From JAVBPA01 sp031549925 (GTDB lineage Bacteria > Bacillota > Clostridia > Oscillospirales > CAG-272), in the NCBI GenBank assembly GCA_031549925.1, contig JAVBPA010000073.1, forward strand, positions 1 through 5,129: a stretch of DNA of 5,129 bases. The letters run 5' to 3'. Positions within the stretch are counted from its first letter, which is position 1. Each line of letters opens with the position of its first letter. Under the pieces are notes generated by a model. That model saw nothing but the letters and a program-made list of their open reading frames with translations, was not told where the DNA came from and did not search any database. Positions 1 through 5,129 of the stretch are shown here, piece after piece. The position numbers were made by a program, and so were the translations under genes.

Positions 1-30
1 CAAGATGAATATTTCTTTTTTGTCAGGTAA
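1..30 (+). CDS. possible C-terminal end of an upstream gene (partial)
   Basis: Frame 1 is open from the first base and reads nine residues, QDEYFFFVR, before TAA at 28-30. This would fit the tail of a gene entering from the left, about 50 bases before the next start. The stretch is too short to identify a family or exclude chance. Frame 2 is also open, to a TAA at 65-67, so the choice of frame is itself uncertain. No terminator hairpin is seen between here and the next gene. Confidence 0.2.
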   Translation, partial: QDEYFFFVR

Positions 31-65
31 TATTAAATTTAATTGTATTTATATACTTAAAAATT

Positions 66-72
66 AAGAGGT
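66..72 (+). promoter_or_regulatory. ribosome-binding site that fixes a TTG start
   Basis: AAGAGGT lies 8 bases before the TTG at 81. It decides the start of the dehydrogenase gene: the only nearby ATG (98-100) is out of frame, and the Rossmann strand begins within a few codons of the TTG, so a later start would delete part of the nucleotide-binding fold. Confidence 0.65.
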
Positions 73-80
73 ATTATCTT

Positions 81-863
81 TTGCAGCTTGAAAATAAATG
101 TTATTTGATAACTGGGGCTTCCTCCGGTCTCGGATTTGAAATAGTTAAACAATTGTTGCGTATTAAAGGAACAAAAATAATAGCGGTTGCCCGTAATATA
201 AAATCAATCGAAGGCTTATATTCAAACAATATAATTGCTTTATCTTTTGATGTTTCAAATCCAGAAAACATTGATAAAATGATCGAAACAGCAATTGAAA
301 AAATGGGCAGAATAGATTGTTTAATAGCATGTGCGGGTTTTGGTTATTATGAAAAATTTGAAAATAAAGATTATTACCATATTGAAAAAATATTCAAAAC
401 AAATGTTCTTTCACCCCTTTATACTTTGCAAAAAATTTTAAATAAGACAAAAGGTAAAGTATCGTTCACAATAATTTCTTCAGCTATCGGAAAATTTGGA
501 TTGCCAGGAATGGTTCTTTATTGCACCACAAAATTTGCATTAGATGGTTTTGCTGACGCTTACCGTTTTGAAAAACCCAAAAGACTTCATTATATGACAG
601 TTTATCCGATTGGTTTATCTACGGATTTTTGGAATCGTATCGGATCTAATTTTCCGTTACCAAAACCTTTACAACCGGCTAATGAAGCTGCAAAATTTAT
701 ATTATGCGGAATATGCGGTGAAAAACGGTTTATCGGAAGTTTCCCGATGGCTTCCGCAATTTGGCTGACAAATAGGTTTTTTCCGGTTTTTATCCCATTA
801 TATCAAATGTGGAACAAAATTCGTTTTGATAAATGGCAGAATGGATTTTATAATAATATTTAA
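81..863 (+). CDS. SDR-family NAD(P)-dependent oxidoreductase
   Basis: This is a complete classical short-chain dehydrogenase/reductase of 260 residues, the usual length for the family. It should oxidise or reduce a carbonyl/hydroxyl group using NAD(P)(H) in the cytoplasm. The N-terminal TGASSGLG at 11-18 is the glycine-rich nucleotide-binding turn. Asp57-Val58 is the usual adenine-contact pair, and Arg38 at the end of strand 2 hints at NADP(H). The catalytic tetrad is visible as Asn108, Ser134, Tyr147 and Lys151 (YCTTK), followed by a YPIGLSTDF segment (175-183) matching the family's PG motif. The structural NNAG motif reads ACAG at 83-86, a mild departure. The tail (about 221-247) is unusually hydrophobic and aromatic, which could form a lid or touch the membrane. 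The start is TTG at 81, set by AAGAGGT upstream. Substrate cannot be told from sequence. The ferritin-like gene follows after 93 bases with no terminator, so co-transcription is possible. The family call is firm; the specific role is unknown. Confidence 0.93.
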   Translation: MQLENKCYLITGASSGLGFEIVKQLLRIKGTKIIAVARNIKSIEGLYSNNIIALSFDVSNPENIDKMIETAIEKMGRIDCLIACAGFGYYEKFENKDYYHIEKIFKTNVLSPLYTLQKILNKTKGKVSFTIISSAIGKFGLPGMVLYCTTKFALDGFADAYRFEKPKRLHYMTVYPIGLSTDFWNRIGSNFPLPKPLQPANEAAKFILCGICGEKRFIGSFPMASAIWLTNRFFPVFIPLYQMWNKIRFDKWQNGFYNNI

Positions 864-889
864 ATATATGAAAACATTTTATTTTGTAA

Positions 890-950
890 CTCCGAAATTG
901 GTATATAAAATTTTAATAATGAAATACTAAGATTATTAACATTTCGGAGG
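890..950 (+). promoter_or_regulatory. nested inverted repeat over the ribosome-binding site (possible RNA switch)
   Basis: CTCCGAAAT at 890-898 is the exact reverse complement of ATTTCGGAG at 941-949. The right arm contains four of the five bases of the Shine-Dalgarno core GGAGG (946-950), which sits 6 bases before the ATG at 957. Inside the 42-base loop a second perfect pair, TTAATAAT (913-920) and ATTATTAA (932-939), lies one base from the outer right arm. An RNA covering the region could therefore form a two-part hairpin hiding the ribosome-binding site. It forms only if transcription starts left of 890, for example by read-through from the dehydrogenase gene. The repeat is directly visible; regulation is inference. 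Confidence 0.4.
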
Positions 951-956
951 ATTATT

Positions 957-2201
957 ATGTTTAGACCATTTGAACAAAAACCCATGAATCTTATTGATGG
1001 AATAATGGATTGGAAAACTGTATATCCAAAACCATATTCTAAGTGTGATACTGATCCTTATACAAAAATCCGGATTATTTTAATGAACGGAATAGAATGT
1101 GAAGCAGCTGTATTTAGTCACCAATTTCATCGTCATTGCGAAAATAACGATTTACGCCGCGAAATTGCAATGTTACGCCGTATAGAACAATTACAACAGA
1201 AACATATAAATTGGCTTAAACCTCTTGACGAATCGCAAATTGAAACAACTATAGGTTACGAGCATGTGGCAGTCGATTTAACAGCATGGCTTGCACAAAA
1301 CGAACCAGATCCAAACGTAAAACAAGCATTGGATTTTGCGTTATTGGAAGATTTTGATCATTTATATAGGTATGCTAATTTACTCGATTTAGATAAAAAC
1401 ATTCCCGCTCAAAAGTTAACTAAAAGTTATTTGGATATAACACCCGGCAGACCTACTATTGCTGAACACAGACATCCTCATGACACGGTATTTTATCATA
1501 TAGATTCAAAAAAGGCTGATATCCAAACAAAATTGAACACTCTTATTATCACAGCAGGCGAACAGCAAACTATGAATTTTTATAATAACATCGGAAACAC
1601 TTATGATAATGATTGCGGACGTAAATTATATCTTGAAATCGCAATGATTGAAGAAGAGCATGTTTCACAGTACGGTTCGCTTCTTGACCCGAATTGTTCC
1701 TGGCTTGAAAATCTTCTTATGCATGAATATATGGAATGTTATCTTTATTATTCATTCTATCAAGATGAAAAAGATTCCAATGTCAAAAATGTATGGGAAA
1801 TGCATTTGAATCAAGAGTTATCACATTTGCATAAAACTTCTGAACTATTGCAAAAATATGAAAATAAAAACTGGCAGCAATTTGTTCCAGCCGAATTTCC
1901 AAAATTATTACAATTCCATGATACAAAGGATTATGTTCGTCAAGTTTTAGAAAATCAAATCGAAATCGTTTCATGTAAGGAATCACTGAAAAATATAAAC
2001 GAAATTGCTCCTGATCACGGATATTTTGAATATCAAAACAAAGTAAATCATGATATAAACGCGGTGGAATCTCATGCTATAATTGATAAATATATAGCTA
2101 ATAAGGGTCAGGATTACAGAGACGAATCTAAACCTAATCCTGTTCCGGTATTGAATGACCGTAAAAAAGATAATACAGAAATTGCCAGAACACAATCATA
2201 A
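957..2201 (+). CDS. ferritin-like diiron-type protein with two tandem four-helix units
   Basis: The protein has 414 residues and no signal peptide or membrane segment, so it is probably cytoplasmic. The second unit (about 195-300) shows the ferritin/rubrerythrin-type ligand order E, ExxH, E, ExxH: Glu202, Glu232/His235 (in IEEEHV), Glu257 (Glu260 nearby) and Glu287/His290. The first unit (about 42-143) has acidic residues at the same 30-25-30 spacing (Glu47, Glu77, Glu102, Asp132 with His135), but Gln80 replaces one His. Residues 101-143 align without gaps to 256-298, sharing Q-x-E-x-D-x-NVK, the helix-end His and LL. A linker (161-181) carries PGRPT and EHRHPHD. Residues 301-387 are an extra conserved-looking region and 388-414 a polar, likely disordered tail. 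Family members store iron, reduce peroxide or act as oxidases; which applies here is unknown. ATG at 957 follows GGAGG by 6 bases. A terminator follows directly. Confidence 0.8.
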   Translation: MFRPFEQKPMNLIDGIMDWKTVYPKPYSKCDTDPYTKIRIILMNGIECEAAVFSHQFHRHCENNDLRREIAMLRRIEQLQQKHINWLKPLDESQIETTIGYEHVAVDLTAWLAQNEPDPNVKQALDFALLEDFDHLYRYANLLDLDKNIPAQKLTKSYLDITPGRPTIAEHRHPHDTVFYHIDSKKADIQTKLNTLIITAGEQQTMNFYNNIGNTYDNDCGRKLYLEIAMIEEEHVSQYGSLLDPNCSWLENLLMHEYMECYLYYSFYQDEKDSNVKNVWEMHLNQELSHLHKTSELLQKYENKNWQQFVPAEFPKLLQFHDTKDYVRQVLENQIEIVSCKESLKNINEIAPDHGYFEYQNKVNHDINAVESHAIIDKYIANKGQDYRDESKPNPVPVLNDRKKDNTEIARTQS

Positions 2202-2216
2202 AAAATAAATATTTAT

Positions 2217-2249
2217 AAAGCGGATGGTTTATTCCACTCGCTTTTTTTT
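2217..2249 (+). terminator. intrinsic terminator after the ferritin-like gene
   Basis: AAAGCG (2217-2222) pairs with CGCTTT (2239-2244). The stem continues inward with a G-U pair, one A-C mismatch and TGG/CCA, closing on a six-base loop (2228-2233). Eight consecutive T follow the last stem C (2242-2249). It begins 15 bases after the TAA at 2199-2201. Stem, loop and T-tract give the standard Rho-independent layout, so transcription from the first two genes should largely end here. Confidence 0.85.
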
Positions 2250-2270
2250 ATAAATTTAAAATATTTTTGG

Positions 2271-2335
2271 TATATTTCAATATAATTAATTAAAAATATG
2301 ATATACTACAAATATAATAACAAACTTGAAATATA
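2271..2335. repeat. 10-bp inverted repeat bracketing the promoter region of the lipoprotein gene
   Basis: TATATTTCAA at 2271-2280 is the exact reverse complement of TTGAAATATA at 2326-2335. The arms lie 45 bases apart on either side of the proposed promoter. They could be paired operator half-sites or fold in RNA, but both arms are very AT-rich in an AT-rich gap, so chance is a real alternative. Confidence 0.3.
2290..2318 (+). promoter_or_regulatory. candidate vegetative promoter for the lipoprotein gene
   Basis: A perfect -10 box TATAAT (2313-2318) is preceded, with a 17-base spacer, by TTAAAA (2290-2295), which matches four of six -35 positions. Transcription would begin near 2325, leaving a leader of about 30 bases with AAGGAG at 2339-2344. 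It lies after the terminator at 2217-2249, as needed for an independent unit. TATACT at 2302-2307 is a competing -10, and AT-richness makes chance matches easy. Confidence 0.45.
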
Positions 2336-2353
2336 TTTAAGGAGTACAGACAA

Positions 2354-3952
2354 ATGAAAGAAAAAAATATAAAACAATTATTTATAAAAAAAATTAAAAT
2401 AATAAAAAATTTTATACTAATTTTTATATCTATTATTACCATTTTATTATCGAACGCTTGTACAATTTCATTTTTAGATAAAAATAATGAAAGCAATGAA
2501 CAAAACGATATTAAAAATAGCAATGAGAATAACAATGAAAATGATAGCATTTATATAGCGGAAACAACAAAGGAAATTACGCTTATAGAAGCAAAAGAAT
2601 ACTTGAAAAAAAATTGGGATAAATTCAAAATAGACGGATCTACTTCTATGATTGTTTTACATAAATCATTAAATAATTTATTTGGTTCTGAAAATGATGA
2701 AATATCTCATAGTAAAACAGTTGATGCCTTTGAAAAATTTATTAAAGGTGAAAATGATATATTATTGGGTGTATCATACAGCAATGAATTATTAAATAAA
2801 GCAAAAGAAAATGATACAGATGTAAAAAATATAGAAATTACAAGAGAAGGTTTTATTTTTTTAATTAACAAAAATAATATTGTTAAAAATCTGACTGTAG
2901 AACAACTAAAAGATATATACAGCGGTAAAATAAAAAACTGGAAAGATGTCGGAGGTGATGATTCTCAAATAATAGCTTACCAAAGAAATGATGATTCCGG
3001 TTCGCAAATGAGAATGAATATATTTATGGGAAATACAAAGCTTATTGATAAAACTTATGTTGCGGATGGTATGGGAGAGCTTGTTTTATCCATAGCAGGA
3101 TCTAATAGTTCGTATATTGAAACGAATAATGCAATAGGTTATAACATGTATACATTTACGGAAAAACAATACTCAAATGATTATGTTGATTTATTGAATA
3201 TAAACGGAATTGAACCTAATGATGAAACTATATTTAATGAAACATATCCGTTAGTGATATATAATTACATTTATTATAATAATAAAAATATAAAAGCGAC
3301 AGAATTTGCAAATAATTTGTATGTTTATTTAATGAGCGATGAAGGTCAAAAATTAATAAGCAATTCTGGTTATGTTAATTTAAATAAAAAACTCGACAGA
3401 AATAAAAATATTGAAATTCCTTATGAAAATGAAGAATATATAGATTTTTATAATAAAGAAAAAAACGAATTTTATAATGTTGATGAAAACGGGAAAATTT
3501 TAATATTTAAAAACTTTCCGGATTTTATACTCTATAATTCTAAATATAAAGATAATAAAGCAGCACGGGAATTTTTAACAACATTATTTAATTCGGAATT
3601 TATATCATCAAGAATTTATATAAATGATGAAATAGGTGCTATTTCAATAATTGATTATTGGTTTGATGCTACTTTTGATCCGATTGATTTTTTCAATATA
3701 AAATACAAAGATTTATATTATGTTGACTTAGTTTATTATATAGAGAACGATAAATTTATTCTTACAGCCCATAATAAAGATGTATTTGATTCATATTTAA
3801 AAGAAGGATATTTAAAAGAATATCCAATCGATTCCATTTCTTTTGATAATATTGAAATTACAAAAGATGATCTAAATAATGTATTTTTTAGAAACAAAGA
3901 AAGTAATTGGACTGATAAATTTAGTGAAGTAAAATATAATAATTTTAAATAA
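2354..3952 (+). CDS. PstS-like substrate-binding lipoprotein with long C-terminal extension
   Basis: The 532-residue precursor has a lysine-rich N-terminus, a hydrophobic segment (about 19-32) and Cys36 in LLSNAC, a slightly atypical lipobox (Ser at -3), so it is probably a lipoprotein anchored outside the membrane. An Asn/Glu-rich linker (43-66) leads to a type 2 periplasmic-binding domain of the PstS family (about 75-345). Landmarks are DGSTS (94-98), the segment 180-200 (LTVEQL, DIYSGKI, NWKDVGG), RNDDSGSQ (211-218, the family's R-x-x-x-S-G-T ligand loop) and NAIGY (259-263). PstS proteins hand phosphate to an ABC importer, but no pstC, pstA, pstB or phoU is in view. The segment corresponding to the ligand-contacting loop after strand 2 reads GVSYSN (139-144), lacking the usual Asp or Ser-Arg, so the ligand may not be phosphate. 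Residues 350-532 are not recognised; typical PstS proteins are about 280-330 residues. G+C is visibly lower than in the neighbours. ATG follows AAGGAG by 9 bases. Confidence 0.82.
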   Translation: MKEKNIKQLFIKKIKIIKNFILIFISIITILLSNACTISFLDKNNESNEQNDIKNSNENNNENDSIYIAETTKEITLIEAKEYLKKNWDKFKIDGSTSMIVLHKSLNNLFGSENDEISHSKTVDAFEKFIKGENDILLGVSYSNELLNKAKENDTDVKNIEITREGFIFLINKNNIVKNLTVEQLKDIYSGKIKNWKDVGGDDSQIIAYQRNDDSGSQMRMNIFMGNTKLIDKTYVADGMGELVLSIAGSNSSYIETNNAIGYNMYTFTEKQYSNDYVDLLNINGIEPNDETIFNETYPLVIYNYIYYNNKNIKATEFANNLYVYLMSDEGQKLISNSGYVNLNKKLDRNKNIEIPYENEEYIDFYNKEKNEFYNVDENGKILIFKNFPDFILYNSKYKDNKAAREFLTTLFNSEFISSRIYINDEIGAISIIDYWFDATFDPIDFFNIKYKDLYYVDLVYYIENDKFILTAHNKDVFDSYLKEGYLKEYPIDSISFDNIEITKDDLNNVFFRNKESNWTDKFSEVKYNNFK

Positions 3953-3986
3953 AATATTATTTATGAATACAAAAATAAATAAAATA

Positions 3987-4015
3987 TTGACATATAACTA
4001 TAAATATTATATCAT
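3987..4015 (+). promoter_or_regulatory. near-consensus sigma-70/SigA promoter for the aminotransferase gene
   Basis: TTGACA (3987-3992) is a perfect -35 box. After exactly 17 bases, TATCAT (4010-4015) matches five of six -10 positions. Transcription would begin near 4022, giving a leader of about 36 bases that contains the ribosome-binding site AAGAAGG (4044-4050), 7 bases before ATG. It is the best promoter match in the window and suggests that a new transcription unit starts here. Confidence 0.7.
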
Positions 4016-4057
4016 TATTTTATTGTGTAATCTTTTATTTATTAAGAAGGTATTATA

Positions 4058-5129
4058 ATGTCTAAAATATATCTTTCATCACCGCATATGAGCGATGAGA
4101 ATTATGAGCAAAAATTTATAAATGAAGCATTTGATACTAACTGGATAGCTCCTCTAGGGAAAAATGTTGATGAATTTGAAAATGAAATAACAAATAAACT
4201 ACAAACCAAAGCATCTGTAGCTTTATCTTCAGGAACTGCCGCGATACATTTGGCATTAAAGGCAGCGGGAGTATGTGCGGGAGATATCGTATTATGTCAG
4301 TCATTGACTTTTTCCGCTACAGCAAATCCCATTACATATATAAATGCTGTTCCCGTATTTATTGATTCAGATATTGAAACATGGAACATTTCACCCGATG
4401 CGCTTGAAAGAGCTTTCAAAAAATATCCCAATGCAAAAGTTGTAATAATTGTTCATTTGTACGGTTTATGTGCGCAGCTTGATGAAATAATATCAATTTG
4501 CAAAAAGTATAACGCCGTTATAATCGAAGATTCCGCAGAAAGTCTAGGAACTAAATATAAAGGAAAATATACCGGTACCTTCGGGGAATACGGTATTATC
4601 AGTTTCAACGGAAATAAAATAATTACGACAAGCGGCGGTGGTATGTTATTATGCAATGGAAATAACGCTGCGGAGAAATCAAGCAAAGTTCGTTTTTGGG
4701 CGACACAAGCACGTGATCCGGCACCATATTACCAACATAGCGAAATAGGGTATAATTATCGTTTAAGTAATGTTTTGGCAGGTATAGGAAGAGGTCAGCT
4801 TTTAATTCTGGATAAAAGAATTGAACAAAAAAAACATATATATAATTTTTATAAAAAAGCATTTGAAAATATTGAATTTATTAAAATTATGCCTATATAT
4901 GACTGGGAAGATTGTAATTGCTGGCTTACTGTTATACAGCTTTCCGGGAAAATAACTCCAAAAATTATAATCGATAAATTAAATGAAAATCAAATTGAAT
5001 CAAGACCTGTTTGGAAGCCTATGCATATGCAGCCTGTATTTTATGAATGTGATTACATAGATAACAAAAGCACAGCGGAAAATCTTTTTACAAACGGTCT
5101 CTGTCTTCCCAGTGATACTAAAATGACAG
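4058..5129 (+). CDS. DegT/DnrJ/EryC1/StrS-family nucleotide-sugar aminotransferase (EpsN/PglE-like), cut at window end
   Basis: The frame is open for 357 codons from ATG 4058 with no stop before the edge. This family uses pyridoxal phosphate and usually glutamate to place an amino group on a keto-sugar nucleotide in the cytoplasm. Motifs in order: IYLSSPHMS (4-12), WIAPLG (29-34), SSGTAAIHLAL (57-67, cofactor phosphate binding), VFIDS and TWNISP (100-113), EDSAES (157-162, Asp158 facing the cofactor ring nitrogen), SFNGNK with Lys187 as the Schiff-base lysine, followed by TTSGGG (190-195), QARDP (217-221), QHSEIG with NYRLSN (226-238) and WKPMHMQP (319-326). From memory these closely match Bacillus subtilis EpsN of the biofilm polysaccharide operon (about 388 residues), and the PglE enzymes of bacillosamine synthesis, so about 30 residues are missing here. 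A UDP-4-keto-6-deoxy-GlcNAc-type substrate is likely but inferred. It probably begins a glycan or protein-glycosylation cluster. Confidence 0.93.
   Translation, partial: MSKIYLSSPHMSDENYEQKFINEAFDTNWIAPLGKNVDEFENEITNKLQTKASVALSSGTAAIHLALKAAGVCAGDIVLCQSLTFSATANPITYINAVPVFIDSDIETWNISPDALERAFKKYPNAKVVIIVHLYGLCAQLDEIISICKKYNAVIIEDSAESLGTKYKGKYTGTFGEYGIISFNGNKIITTSGGGMLLCNGNNAAEKSSKVRFWATQARDPAPYYQHSEIGYNYRLSNVLAGIGRGQLLILDKRIEQKKHIYNFYKKAFENIEFIKIMPIYDWEDCNCWLTVIQLSGKITPKIIIDKLNENQIESRPVWKPMHMQPVFYECDYIDNKSTAENLFTNGLCLPSDTKMT

Noticed and set aside
20..57. Possible promoter for the dehydrogenase (TTGTCA at 20-25 and TATACT at 52-57)
   Set aside because: The spacer would be 26 bases, far too long for a vegetative promoter, and no -35 match exists at the right distance from TATACT.
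884..929. Possible promoter just before the ferritin-like gene (TTGTAA at 884, TTGGTA at 898, several TA-rich -10 candidates)
   Set aside because: No -35/-10 pair with a 16-18 base spacer has reasonable matches at both boxes. Read-through from the dehydrogenase gene, or a weak promoter I cannot pick out, is equally likely.
1783..2195. Two open frames on the minus strand (1783-1986 and 1983-2195)
   Set aside because: Both lie inside the ferritin-like gene, overlap its well-supported coding frame and encode hydrophobic peptides with no recognisable motif. They look like antisense shadows.
2290..2550. Minus-strand open frame of 86 codons
   Set aside because: It is antisense to the promoter region and signal peptide of the lipoprotein gene. 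Its Phe/Ile/Ser-rich composition is what AT-rich antisense DNA gives.
3953..3988. AT-only hairpin after the lipoprotein gene (AATATT plus ATTTAT pairing with ATAAAT and AATATT, with a two-base bulge)
   Set aside because: Considered as a terminator, but the stem has no G-C pairs and no T-tract follows. It overlaps the next promoter and is probably a by-product of AT-richness.
3947..3988. Twelve-base direct repeat AAATAAAATATT at 3947-3958 and 3977-3988
   Set aside because: Low-complexity A/T sequence, with the first copy containing a stop codon and the second running into the -35 box. No flanking inverted repeats or mobile gene support a target-site duplication.
4453..4862. Two minus-strand open frames (4453-4686 and 4623-4862)
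   Set aside because: Both are antisense to the aminotransferase, whose motifs run unbroken through the region on the + strand.
1..5129. tRNA, rRNA, CRISPR, insertion sequence or phage genes
   Set aside because: I looked for cloverleaf-type G+C-rich islands, regularly spaced repeats, and transposase or integrase motifs and saw none.

Overview
The window is AT-rich DNA (roughly 30% G+C by eye, lower in places) with four clear genes, all on the + strand, all ending in TAA where the end is visible, and all preceded by Shine-Dalgarno sequences. Base composition, Gram-positive-type lipoprotein and ribosome-binding features, and an aminotransferase that closely matches Bacillus EpsN as I remember that sequence suggest a low-GC Firmicute, probably an anaerobic member of Clostridia. 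Nothing in the window fixes the species.

Layout: 1-80 is a short leader, possibly with the last codons of an upstream gene. 81-863 is a complete classical short-chain dehydrogenase/reductase that starts at TTG. 864-956 is a 93-base gap whose right half can fold over the ribosome-binding site of the next gene. 957-2201 encodes a 414-residue ferritin-like protein that appears to be an internal duplication: two four-helix units, the second with a full set of diiron ligands and the first with an altered set. A convincing intrinsic terminator follows at 2217-2249. A modest promoter leads into 2354-3952, a 532-residue lipoprotein with a PstS-type (phosphate-binding-like) domain and about 180 extra C-terminal residues that I do not recognise. 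A near-consensus promoter at 3987-4015 then drives 4058 to the window end, a DegT/DnrJ/EryC1/StrS-family nucleotide-sugar aminotransferase cut off by the window edge about 30 residues before the expected stop.

The genes do not form one obvious pathway. The first two could be co-transcribed, since no terminator is visible between them. The third and fourth each seem to have their own promoter. The aminotransferase probably opens a surface-glycan or protein-glycosylation cluster lying beyond the right edge. The solute-binding lipoprotein has no transporter permease or ATPase in view. I found no RNA gene, CRISPR array, insertion sequence or phage gene. The most rewarding features are the tandem ferritin-like architecture, the hairpin over its ribosome-binding site, and the unexplained C-terminal part of the lipoprotein. 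None of these amounts to a demonstrated new system.
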